Origin: an uncultured Clostridia bacterium
GTDB lineage: Bacteria > Bacillota > Clostridia > Oscillospirales > Acutalibacteraceae
Reading direction: 5' to 3'
Length of the DNA: 7,997 nt
Assembly: GCA_947628595.1 (NCBI GenBank)
Contig: CANRAN010000060.1
Span: 1-7,997 of the forward strand
In this document: piece after piece, positions 1-5,878 of the stretch
Layout: each line of letters starts with the position of its first letter
How positions within the stretch are numbered: the stretch's first letter is position 1
Notes under the pieces: generated by a model
Seen by the model: the letters and a program-made list of their open reading frames with translations, nothing else
The model's database searches: none
Told to the model about the DNA's origin: nothing
Made by a program: the position numbers and the translations under genes

Positions 1-549
1 ATAATATTCTTTTCCGATATGGCAAAGGCATATAAGGCAAAGGGTGTTGATTTCAGTGATACGAAAACAAGTGTTCTTGGTGACTATATACCTACAAAGC
101 TTTCGTTTGACGAGGGTGAAAATGCAGTATATATGATACCCACGAAAGATTATAAGGGATATGTATTTTTCGTATTTGAAAGCGGAAAGGTTGCCAAGGT
201 AGCACTTGAATCCTATGCCACAAAGACTAATCGTAAAAAGCTTACGGGTGCATATTCGGAAAAGGAAAAACTTGCGGCGATATGCTATGCACCTGATGAT
301 GAAAGTGATATAATTGTCCTTTCTACTTCGGGGAGAGCTTTGATATTCAAGGCGGGGGATCTTCTCACAAAGTCAACAAGATCGACTCAGGGCGTTACAG
401 TAATGAAGCAGAGAAAAGGACACAGAGTCATTTCTGCAAAGCTCCTCACTGACGGAATGGTAAGTGATCCCGAAAGATACAGGGCAAAAGCACTGCCGTC
501 AGCAGGTCAGCTGCCAAAATCAAGTGAGGGTGAACAGATGTCATTCTGA
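1..549 (+). CDS. Type IIA DNA topoisomerase subunit A (ParC/GyrA-type), C-terminal fragment
   Basis: The 5' end lies outside the window. The reading frame is open from base 1 and gives about 182 residues ending at TGA 547-549. What is visible is the end of the C-terminal beta-pinwheel domain, the DNA-wrapping part of gyrase or topoisomerase IV subunit A. It shows repeated short beta-strand segments of the kind FFSDMAKAYK, GYVFFVFESGKVAKV and DIIVLSTSGRALIF, each a hydrophobic strand, a small turn (G or D) and a basic strand. The family passes DNA duplexes through double-strand breaks; the catalytic tyrosine and breakage-reunion core lie upstream and cannot be seen. No GyrA box (QRRGGKG-like) occurs in this part, and the ending YRAKALPSAGQLP resembles the second, ParC-like clostridial paralogue, so I favour topoisomerase IV over gyrase. 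A GyrA assignment cannot be excluded. An in-frame ATG at base 19 is internal and not the start. Confidence 0.85.
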   Translation: MIFFSDMAKAYKAKGVDFSDTKTSVLGDYIPTKLSFDEGENAVYMIPTKDYKGYVFFVFESGKVAKVALESYATKTNRKKLTGAYSEKEKLAAICYAPDDESDIIVLSTSGRALIFKAGDLLTKSTRSTQGVTVMKQRKGHRVISAKLLTDGMVSDPERYRAKALPSAGQLPKSSEGEQMSF

Positions 550-556
550 AAAAAAT

Positions 557-611
557 TTTCCGCTGCCTCGTAAATATGGCAGCGGAAACTGACAGAATTA
601 TTTTATTTTTT
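557..611. terminator. Intrinsic terminator-like hairpin after the topoisomerase gene
   Basis: Bases 557-567 (TTTCCGCTGCC) pair perfectly with 578-588 (GGCAGCGGAAA), giving an 11-bp stem around a 10-base loop. It starts 8 bases after the TGA stop. On the plus strand a T-rich run begins only at 598, nine bases past the stem, which is weaker than a textbook terminator. On the minus strand the stem is followed after one base by seven T (complement of the A-run 549-555), which is a better terminator. It probably ends the topoisomerase transcript and may also stop antisense transcription coming from the right. Confidence 0.65.
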
Positions 612-792
612 CTGCCTTATAGCTTTATAGCTTTTTGCAGCTTATTATTTATCGGGTATGATTCAATATTTTTATCCGAAGCATTTGCCCGGATTATGCT
701 GTGTTTTACCCGACAATAGTATGATGTGCAGATTATAAAAAATAATACAGTAAATTTTTATGAAAAATTTGTATTTTTCGGTACTAAATTAC
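589..792. other. AT-rich intergenic stretch without a gene
   Basis: This is most of the 314-base gap between the topoisomerase gene and secG. I see no credible coding frame in it. It contains a perfect 8-base tandem duplication (TTATAGCT at 617-624 and 625-632), the inverted repeat at 652-713 listed separately, and AT-rich sequence leading up to the secG promoter. It shows no recognisable tRNA, SRP RNA, tmRNA, T-box or known riboswitch core. Confidence 0.6.
652..713. repeat. Inverted repeat with two competing inner stems, function unknown
   Basis: TCGGGTA at 652-658 is perfectly complementary to TACCCGA at 707-713, enclosing 48 bases. Inside it, ATCCG (674-678) can pair with CGGAT (690-694), or AGCAT (680-684) can pair with ATGCT (696-700). 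The two inner helices interleave, so they are alternatives or would form a pseudoknot. The sequence shows these pairings directly. Whether it is transcribed or functional is unknown, since it lies upstream of the predicted secG promoter and downstream of the topoisomerase terminator. Confidence 0.35.
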
Positions 793-821
793 TTGATTTT
801 CTTTTAATAATGTGTTATCAT
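793..821 (+). promoter_or_regulatory. Predicted sigma-A promoter for secG
   Basis: The -35 is TTGATT (793-798), followed by a 17-base spacer and the -10 TATCAT (816-821). An extended -10 TG lies at 813-814. The -10 matches 5 of 6 consensus bases and the -35 matches 4 of 6. Transcription would begin near 828, leaving a leader of about 35 bases before the secG start at 864. Confidence 0.6.
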
Positions 822-863
822 AAACAGGTATGTTGAGTATAAACGAATGGAGGATTTAATATA

Positions 864-1388
864 ATGGGAATCTGGGAAATTGTGGTAGGTATTCTGGTGC
901 TCATTTTGTCAATAATAATGGTAATTGTCATCATACTACAAGAGGGTCATCAGGCAGGACTCGGAACTATAACGGGAGGAGCCGACTCTTTTCTTTCCAA
1001 GGGTAAGGCTCGTACAGCTGATGCGATTTTTGCAAGGGTAACGAAATATTGTGCTATCACCTTCTTTATATTAGTTGTTCTTTTAAATGCACTTTCCTTT
1101 TTCGGTATAACAGGCGATAATATTGATAAGAATGCGACCCCCGCTGAAAGTTCGGTTACGAGCGAGGCAAGCAAAGAGGAGAGCAGTCAAGCTGAGGAAT
1201 CAAGTAAGGCTTCTGAGAGCGGTTCATCCGATGAGAGTTCGGCAAGTGAGAGCAGTGTTACAAGCTCAACAGAGAGTAGTGTAGCAAGTGCGGCGGAAAG
1301 CAGCACAGATAGTGCAGCGGAGAGTAGTGCTGAGACCTCACAGGCAAGTGTGAACAGCGAAGCGGTTTCATCGGCTGCGGAAGGTTAA
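864..1388 (+). CDS. secG: Preprotein translocase subunit SecG with long Ser/Glu-rich tail
   Basis: SecG is the small membrane subunit of the SecYEG channel and assists SecA-driven protein export. Residues 5-25 form a first membrane helix (VVGILVLILSIIMVIVIILQ). The family's conserved cytoplasmic loop follows at about 26-60, with GLGTITGGAD and FLSKGKARTADAIFARVT, and a second membrane helix spans about 62-82. That core of roughly 85 residues is the whole of a usual SecG (about 75 residues). Residues 91-174 are extra: almost only Ser, Ala, Glu, Thr and Val, with eight ESS triplets. By known SecG topology (both ends outside) the tail would be extracytoplasmic. The start is ATG 864, preceded by TGGAGGA at 848-854. 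The gene has its own promoter and a strong terminator behind it, so it looks largely monocistronic. The SecG identity is secure; the tail's role is unknown. Confidence 0.93.
   Translation: MGIWEIVVGILVLILSIIMVIVIILQEGHQAGLGTITGGADSFLSKGKARTADAIFARVTKYCAITFFILVVLLNALSFFGITGDNIDKNATPAESSVTSEASKEESSQAEESSKASESGSSDESSASESSVTSSTESSVASAAESSTDSAAESSAETSQASVNSEAVSSAAEG
1245..1340 (+). repeat. Degenerate 24-bp tandem repeat (four units) in the secG tail
   Basis: SecG residues 128-159 fall into four 8-residue units: SESSVTSS, TESSVASA, AESSTDSA and AESSAETS. They are encoded by four consecutive 24-base units starting at 1245, 1269, 1293 and 1317. The DNA units have diverged, mostly at codon third positions and at Ser, Ala or Thr substitutions, and the period keeps the frame. 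This fits expansion by slippage or duplication followed by selection on composition. Confidence 0.7.
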
Positions 1389-1419
1389 AACAGGGCAATA
1401 TTAAATTATTTGCAATCAG

Positions 1420-1457
1420 GCATCTTCAATGTGCATCGTTGAAGGTGCTTATTTTTT
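1420..1457 (+). terminator. Intrinsic terminator after secG, directly abutting the cca ribosome binding site
   Basis: Bases 1420-1431 pair with 1437-1448 to give a 12-bp stem (two of the pairs are G-T) with a 5-base TGCAT loop. The stem is followed at once by TTATTTTTT (1449-1457). This is a strong rho-independent terminator on the plus strand. The U-tract ends one or two bases before the Shine-Dalgarno sequence of cca, so transcripts reaching cca from upstream must read through it. Confidence 0.85.
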
Positions 1458-1458
1458 A

Positions 1459-1471
1459 AGAGGTGGATATG
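1459..1471 (+). promoter_or_regulatory. Ribosome binding site that fixes the cca start at ATG 1469
   Basis: AGAGGTGG at 1459-1466 is a Shine-Dalgarno match, with the GAGG core at 1460-1463 followed by 5 bases before ATG 1469. An in-frame GTG at 1463 lies within this ribosome binding site and so is unlikely to be the start. The same site lies immediately behind the secG terminator U-tract. Confidence 0.65.
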
Positions 1472-2812
1472 AAAATTAAAATTCCGGAGAACGTAAACAG
1501 AATAATAGAGAAAATACAGTCGGCAGGCTTTGAGGCATATGCTGTTGGAGGCTGTATCCGTGACAGTGTCATGGGGCTTGTTCCGCATGACTGGGATATA
1601 TGTACCTCGGCAATGCCGGAGGAAACACTTGCTGTTCTTAACAAAACAAATATAATTACAAATGGTCTGAAGCATGGTACTGTAACAGTAAAATTTGATG
1701 ATGAGCTTTATGAAATAACAACATTCCGCATAGACGGAGTATATAATGACAACCGCCGCCCCGAAAGTGTAACTTTTGTACGATCACTGAGGGAGGATCT
1801 TGCAAGACGGGATTTTACCGTCAATGCATTGGCATATAATAATGACAAGGGCTTATGTGATTTCTTCGGCGGTGTGGAGGATATAGAAAATCATATTATA
1901 AGATGTGTAGGTGAACCGGATAAGCGTTTTCGGGAGGACGGTCTGAGGATACTTCGTGCCTTACGTTTTGCCGCACGTCTTGGCTTTTCAGTAGAAAAGG
2001 AAACCGCTGCCGCTATACACAGAAATGCGGAGCTTCTCAGAAATATATCGGCGGAAAGAATATCAAATGAGCTTGTGGGTATAATTGACGGAGAGTATGT
2101 TGAGAAAATTCTGCTTGAATATGCCGATGTCCTATGTGTTTTTATACCCGAAATCAGGAAAATGACAGGCTTTGAGCAGCACAATCCGCATCATATATAT
2201 GACATATGGACACATACCGTCAAAGTTGTTTCCCATTCTCCGCATGGTAAGATATCAAGACTTGCTGCTCTTTTTCATGACATATCCAAACCTGAATGTT
2301 ATTCAACGGATGAAAAGGGGATAGGGCATTTTCATGGTCATCCCGAAAGGGGTGCGGAAAAGGCACGTAATATTATGAAAAGGCTTAAGATAGATAATAA
2401 GACCATGGATAAGGTATGCTTGCTTATAAAATTTCATGATGTACGCCCCGAGGTAAATCCAAGAAATGTCCGCAGACTTATATCAAGAGTCGGAGCGGAA
2501 AATTTTAATAGTCTTATGCAGCTCAAGGCAGCGGATGCAATGGGTCAGAATCCGGATTTATTGAATGAAAAGCTTGATTATATAGAAAGGCTTGAAAAAA
2601 TATTCGAGGAGCAGACAGCAGACGGTCAGCAGTTTAATCTGAAAACCCTACGCATAAACGGCAGGGATCTTATAGACATGGGTATTACAGACGGAAAGAC
2701 TATTGGCAGAATACTCGGATATCTGCTCGATGGTGTAATAAACGGTGATTTAAAAAATGAACACCATGAGCTTATGAATAGTGCGAAGAAATGTATTGAT
2801 AAGCAAAAATGA
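1469..2812 (+). CDS. cca: CCA tRNA nucleotidyltransferase with HD domain
   Basis: The enzyme adds or repairs the 3' CCA end of tRNAs without a nucleic-acid template. The product is 447 residues when started at ATG 1469. The class II nucleotidyltransferase head shows GGCIRD at 27-32, the metal-binding DWD at 41-43 (DWDICTSA), GLKHGTVTV at 66-74, RRDFTVNALA at 113-122 and DFFGG at 131-135. The base-selecting EDGLR motif is at 156-160, followed by RALRFAARLGF (163-173). A metal-dependent HD phosphohydrolase domain follows, with H249, HD at 270-271 and a likely final ligand D356. In E. coli Cca this domain has phosphodiesterase and phosphatase activity. All key residues look intact. Some bacteria split CC- and A-addition between two paralogues; one sequence alone cannot rule that out. 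The gene sits behind the secG terminator, and a new promoter appears after it. Confidence 0.93.
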   Translation: MKIKIPENVNRIIEKIQSAGFEAYAVGGCIRDSVMGLVPHDWDICTSAMPEETLAVLNKTNIITNGLKHGTVTVKFDDELYEITTFRIDGVYNDNRRPESVTFVRSLREDLARRDFTVNALAYNNDKGLCDFFGGVEDIENHIIRCVGEPDKRFREDGLRILRALRFAARLGFSVEKETAAAIHRNAELLRNISAERISNELVGIIDGEYVEKILLEYADVLCVFIPEIRKMTGFEQHNPHHIYDIWTHTVKVVSHSPHGKISRLAALFHDISKPECYSTDEKGIGHFHGHPERGAEKARNIMKRLKIDNKTMDKVCLLIKFHDVRPEVNPRNVRRLISRVGAENFNSLMQLKAADAMGQNPDLLNEKLDYIERLEKIFEEQTADGQQFNLKTLRINGRDLIDMGITDGKTIGRILGYLLDGVINGDLKNEHHELMNSAKKCIDKQK

Positions 2813-2846
2813 TGACTGAAAAATTGTTTTTTTAGAACATATTGTA

Positions 2847-2875
2847 TGTACTTAAATCCGGGTTTGTGTTATACT
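2847..2875 (+). promoter_or_regulatory. Predicted extended -10 promoter for the dnaD-like operon
   Basis: The -10 TATACT (2870-2875) has an extended TG at 2867-2868. A weak -35 candidate, TGTACT (2847-2852), lies 17 bases upstream. The TGTGTTAT start of the -10 region matches that of the secG promoter at 811-818. The site sits in the 97-base gap between cca and the next gene, so that gene pair can be transcribed independently of cca. No terminator hairpin is visible after cca, so read-through from cca is also possible. Confidence 0.5.
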
Positions 2876-2909
2876 GAATAATGTAGAATGTTGATTAGAG
2901 GGAAGAATA

Positions 2910-3941
2910 ATGGAATATAAGTTAAATCTCGGAACATGGGGAAGTGTGTTTGTTGTACCGAGTGATCTTGTGGATCTACACCTAAAGCTTGCAGGCGGTG
3001 TACAGCTCAAGGTGATATTATGGTTTTTGCGTCATGCAGGTGAGAGCTTCACGGTTGAGGATATAGCAAAAGCACTGTCTATGCAAGCAGCGGATGTCAG
3101 GGACAGTATGCTATATTGGGAGGATAAGGGAATTATAAAAGTAAATGAGGGAATAATCGAGCCGCCGGACGAAAGTATTAATGATATGCAGCGTAGTAAA
3201 GAGGTTGTACAGACTGCCGAGCATGAGAATGATACCACGGTTAATCCGGGCAGTGATGAACATCAGGTAAAGGCTTCAAGAGTTATCTCACGTCCCGAAA
3301 AGCCTGATATGAAGTATCTGAGTAAGCGTATGTCCGAAAGCCCTGAGATAGTATATCTTATGCAATCGGCAGATGAAATTTTCGGCAGACCTACAAATAA
3401 CAATGATAAAGCAACCTTGCTTATGATACATGAAACAGACGGTCTGCCCGTGGAAGTGATAGTAATGCTTATGCGATATGCGGAAAGCATACAAAAATGT
3501 AATATCAGATATATAGAAAAAATGGCTATATCATGGGCGGATAATGAGATTACAACACTTGAACAGGCTGAAAAAAGAATACAGCAACTGACAAGCGGAA
3601 GAAATGCTGCTGTGACGGTACAAAGAATATTGGGTCTGGAGGGACATTCCCCGACAGAAAGGGAAACGGAATATGCCGACAGATGGATGAATACATGGAA
3701 ATTTTCAGGTGAAATGATAAGAAGGGCATATGAAATATGCGTTGATTCAAAAAATAAGTATATACCTAAATATGTAGATTCAATTCTTTACAGGTGGTTC
3801 AGCAGTGGAATTTCAACACCGGAACAGGCGGATGCGGAAAAAAATAAAGGAAATAAAACCAAGGAGAAAAAGCCGTATGGAGCAACCTATGATATTTCCG
3901 AATATGAAAGTACCAGTATAATAGATGAGGAGGATGCATAA
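2910..3941 (+). CDS. DnaD-domain primosome protein with two DnaB_2-type repeats
   Basis: The 343-residue product has the layout of Firmicute DnaD/DnaB-type replication initiation proteins, which remodel origin or fork DNA and help load the replicative helicase. Residues 1-85 look like a winged-helix domain, with FTVEDIAKALSM and VRDSMLYWEDKGII as recognition-type helices. A charged, low-complexity linker spans about 86-140. Two copies of the C-terminal DnaB_2 fold follow, each ending in the family's Y-x3-I-x2-W-x3-[GE]-I-type helix: YIEKMAISWADNEI at 201-214 and YVDSILYRWFSSGI at 288-301. A basic stretch (310-321) and a short acidic end follow. The start ATG 2910 has AGAGGGA about 8 bases upstream. 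The stop TAA overlaps the ATG of the downstream helicase-loader gene by one base, which strongly supports a joint role. Bacillus uses separate DnaB and DnaD proteins; this single two-repeat protein may cover both jobs, which is inference. A phage origin is possible for the family but nothing here supports it. Confidence 0.85.
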   Translation: MEYKLNLGTWGSVFVVPSDLVDLHLKLAGGVQLKVILWFLRHAGESFTVEDIAKALSMQAADVRDSMLYWEDKGIIKVNEGIIEPPDESINDMQRSKEVVQTAEHENDTTVNPGSDEHQVKASRVISRPEKPDMKYLSKRMSESPEIVYLMQSADEIFGRPTNNNDKATLLMIHETDGLPVEVIVMLMRYAESIQKCNIRYIEKMAISWADNEITTLEQAEKRIQQLTSGRNAAVTVQRILGLEGHSPTERETEYADRWMNTWKFSGEMIRRAYEICVDSKNKYIPKYVDSILYRWFSSGISTPEQADAEKNKGNKTKEKKPYGATYDISEYESTSIIDEEDA

Positions 3942-3943
3942 TG
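3927..3943 (+). promoter_or_regulatory. TAATG translational coupling site with strong ribosome binding site
   Basis: GAGGAGG (3927-3933) inside the last codons of the dnaD-like gene is placed 7 bases before ATG 3941. The upstream stop TAA (3939-3941) shares its last A with that ATG. Ribosomes finishing the first gene can restart on the second, which would keep the two products near a fixed ratio. Confidence 0.75.
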
Positions 3944-4939
3944 GGTTACAGCAGCGAGGTTTATGAACTTGCACGCCGTGAAATGGAGCAAAGAAGTCTT
4001 TATGCTGAGCAGGAGCTTGAAAAAAGACGAAATAGATTGTATGAAATTTGTCCACGTACCCTTGAGATTGAGCGTGAGCTTGTCAAAATTTCCGTTTCTG
4101 CCGGAAAGAGGGTAGTAATGGGGGCAGATGTTCGTAGGGAGCTTGAAATTCTTAAGGAAAAAAGTCTTGGTCTGCAAAAGGAACTCGGTGATATTCTCAC
4201 ATCCTATAATTTACCGGAAAACTATCTTGAGGAATGGTATATATGTGATAAATGCAGGGATACGGGTAATATTGACGGTAAGATGTGCAGTTGTATGAAG
4301 AGTTTGCTCAAAAAGACAGCCTATGAGGAGTTAAACCGTATTTCTCCGTTATCACTTTGCAGCTTTGAAGCCTTCTCACTCGATTATTATTCTAAGCTTA
4401 AGGATGAAAAAACAGGAAGAATACCATATAGTTATATGCAATCCGTTTTGAAATTTTGCCGAAAATATGCGGATGAATTTTCCCCCGAGTCACACAGCCT
4501 TATTTTTCAGGGAGGCTCGGGGCTGGGAAAAACACATCTATCACTTTCCATTGCACAGACAGTTATTGATAAGGGTTATGGTGTGATTTATGTTTCTGTT
4601 CCGGATATTGTTTCACGTCTTGATAATGACCGTTTCAGCAATAATGCGGAAAGAAAGTCTGAAACAGAGCAGCTTCTTAACGAATGTGATTTATTAATAC
4701 TTGACGATCTTGGAACGGAGTATCAGAGTAAATTTGCCTCCTCGGTAATATATAATACTCTGAATACAAGACTTATGACAAGTCACCCGACTATAATCAG
4801 TACAAATCTTTCCGGAAAGGAAATTCAGGAAATGTACGGAACGAGAATGATGTCGAGGATAATAGGTATGCTTGACCGTGTTGAATTTACGGGAAATGAC
4901 ATAAGACAGATAAAACGCAGAGAGCGTAATAAAAAATAA
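3941..4939 (+). CDS. DnaC/DnaI-type AAA+ helicase loader
   Basis: The product is a 332-residue ATPase of the DnaC/DnaI group, which delivers the replicative helicase to single-stranded DNA. Residues 5-90 are rich in Glu, Arg and Leu and predicted helical or coiled-coil. A Cys4 zinc knuckle follows: C102 and C105 (CDKCRDTG), C116 and C118 (CSC). The AAA+ core has Walker A GGSGLGKTH at 191-199, Walker B LLILDD at 251-256 followed by LGTE, and a sensor 1 region IISTNLS at 285-291 with N289. R302 and R305 (GTRMMSRI) are candidate arginine-finger residues. B. subtilis DnaI also has an N-terminal zinc-binding region that contacts the helicase, so the same role is likely here. Similar ATPases (IstB) occur in insertion sequences, but no transposase is nearby and the partner is a DnaD-type protein. 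The gene is translationally coupled to the gene upstream and followed after 13 bases by the degV-like gene. Confidence 0.9.
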   Translation: MGYSSEVYELARREMEQRSLYAEQELEKRRNRLYEICPRTLEIERELVKISVSAGKRVVMGADVRRELEILKEKSLGLQKELGDILTSYNLPENYLEEWYICDKCRDTGNIDGKMCSCMKSLLKKTAYEELNRISPLSLCSFEAFSLDYYSKLKDEKTGRIPYSYMQSVLKFCRKYADEFSPESHSLIFQGGSGLGKTHLSLSIAQTVIDKGYGVIYVSVPDIVSRLDNDRFSNNAERKSETEQLLNECDLLILDDLGTEYQSKFASSVIYNTLNTRLMTSHPTIISTNLSGKEIQEMYGTRMMSRIIGMLDRVEFTGNDIRQIKRRERNKK

Positions 4940-4952
4940 AGGGGGTATTTCT

Positions 4953-5807
4953 ATGGCAAGGATAGTTTTAACAGCAGACAGCACCTGTGACCTCACGCCT
5001 GAGCTTAAAAAAGAATTCAATGTTGAGGCATATACACCGCTTCACATAATCGTTGCAAAGAAAAGCTATGATGATGGTGTGAATATTACTCCGCAGGAAA
5101 TTTATAAGCAGTTTGACGCAACGGGTACACTGCCAAAGACAGCCGCTGTAAATGTTGGAGAATATGAGGATTTTTTCAGAAAATTTACGGAAAATGGGAA
5201 TATTGTTATCCATATAAATATAGGTTCTGCGCTTTCCTCCTCATACAAGAATGCTTGTATCGCCGCTGAGGAGATCGGTAATGTATATCCGATTGACTCC
5301 TGCAATCTTTCCACAGGCACAGGGCATATAGTAATTGAGGCTGCAAATATGATAAAGCAGGGGCTTGAGGCAAAGGAAATAGCTGAAAAGCTAAAGGAAC
5401 TTACGACAAGGGTTCATTCAAGCTTTATTATAAATAAGCTTAATTATCTTCGCGCCGGAGGAAGATGTTCAACCCTTGCAATGCTCGGGGCAAACTTGTT
5501 GCAGCTCAAGCCTTGTATAGAGGTTGATAATAAGGACGGTTCAATGACAGTCGGCAAGAAATACAGAGGAAAGCTTGATAATGTGCTCCTGCAATATGTT
5601 GATGAAAAGCTCTCGTCATATGAAAATATACGCTATGATAAGATTTTCATTACTCATGCAGGGATAGGAGATGACCATATACAGATAGTATATGAACATA
5701 TAAAAAATAAAAATCTCTTTGAGAATATATATATTACAACTGCAAGCTGCACAATATCTTCACATTGCGGTCCGGAGACTCTCGGTATTCTGTTTATGAC
5801 AGAATAA
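4953..5807 (+). CDS. DegV family fatty-acid-binding protein
   Basis: DegV/FakB proteins bind a fatty acid in a deep pocket and, where a FakA kinase is present, hand it over for phosphorylation so exogenous fatty acids can enter phospholipid synthesis. The 284-residue length is typical. Family marks are ADSTCDL at 8-14 near the N-terminus, PKTAAVN at 61-67 (usually P-x-TS-x-P), GSALSSSY at 91-98, IDSCNLSTGTG at 114-124, LNYLRAGGR at 163-171 and HCGPETLGI at 271-279. The sequence shows no signal peptide or membrane segment, so it is cytoplasmic. The start is ATG 4953 with AAAGGGGGT at 4938-4946. Being only 13 bases behind the helicase-loader gene it is probably co-transcribed, although no functional link to replication is known. 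Many Clostridia have several DegV paralogues, so the exact ligand cannot be told. No fakA gene is in the window. Confidence 0.92.
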   Translation: MARIVLTADSTCDLTPELKKEFNVEAYTPLHIIVAKKSYDDGVNITPQEIYKQFDATGTLPKTAAVNVGEYEDFFRKFTENGNIVIHINIGSALSSSYKNACIAAEEIGNVYPIDSCNLSTGTGHIVIEAANMIKQGLEAKEIAEKLKELTTRVHSSFIINKLNYLRAGGRCSTLAMLGANLLQLKPCIEVDNKDGSMTVGKKYRGKLDNVLLQYVDEKLSSYENIRYDKIFITHAGIGDDHIQIVYEHIKNKNLFENIYITTASCTISSHCGPETLGILFMTE

Positions 5808-5828
5808 TGTAAATTTAAAAAAGTGATA

Positions 5829-5857
5829 TTTATTTTATAACATGGGAATGATATAAG
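5829..5857 (+). promoter_or_regulatory. Possible promoter upstream of rnr
   Basis: TATAAG (5852-5857) with an extended TG at 5849-5850 resembles an extended -10. A poor -35, TTTATT (5829-5834), lies 17 bases before it. Transcription would start near 5864, almost on top of the rnr Shine-Dalgarno sequence, giving a very short leader. The gap between degV and rnr is 71 bases and has no terminator hairpin, so rnr may equally be read from the upstream operon. Confidence 0.3.
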
Positions 5858-5878
5858 CAACGGCAAAGGAGGTACAAT

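Noticed and set aside
652..713. Inverted repeat as a tRNA or T-box leader
   Set aside because: There is no T-loop GTTCGA-type sequence, acceptor stem of tRNA size, or T-box core sequence.
950..1174. A minus-strand open frame opposite secG
   Set aside because: It is the antisense of the conserved SecG loop and second membrane helix, with no start signals.
1245..1340. 24-bp repeats as a CRISPR array
   Set aside because: Units are contiguous with no spacers, diverged, and read as protein repeats in the secG frame.
1134..1388. SecG tail as a frameshifted or misread region
   Set aside because: The period-24 repeats keep the frame, the composition is consistently Ser/Glu/Ala, and the frame closes just before a strong terminator.
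1463..1471. GTG at 1463 as the cca start, two codons upstream of the ATG
   Set aside because: The GTG lies inside the Shine-Dalgarno sequence AGAGGTGG and leaves no ribosome binding site of its own; ATG 1469 has correct spacing and gives a family-typical N-terminus.
2910..4939. DnaD-like/DnaC-like pair as a prophage remnant or IstAB-type transposon
   Set aside because: No integrase, repressor, structural, transposase or terminal-repeat signal is present; neighbours are housekeeping genes and base composition does not change.
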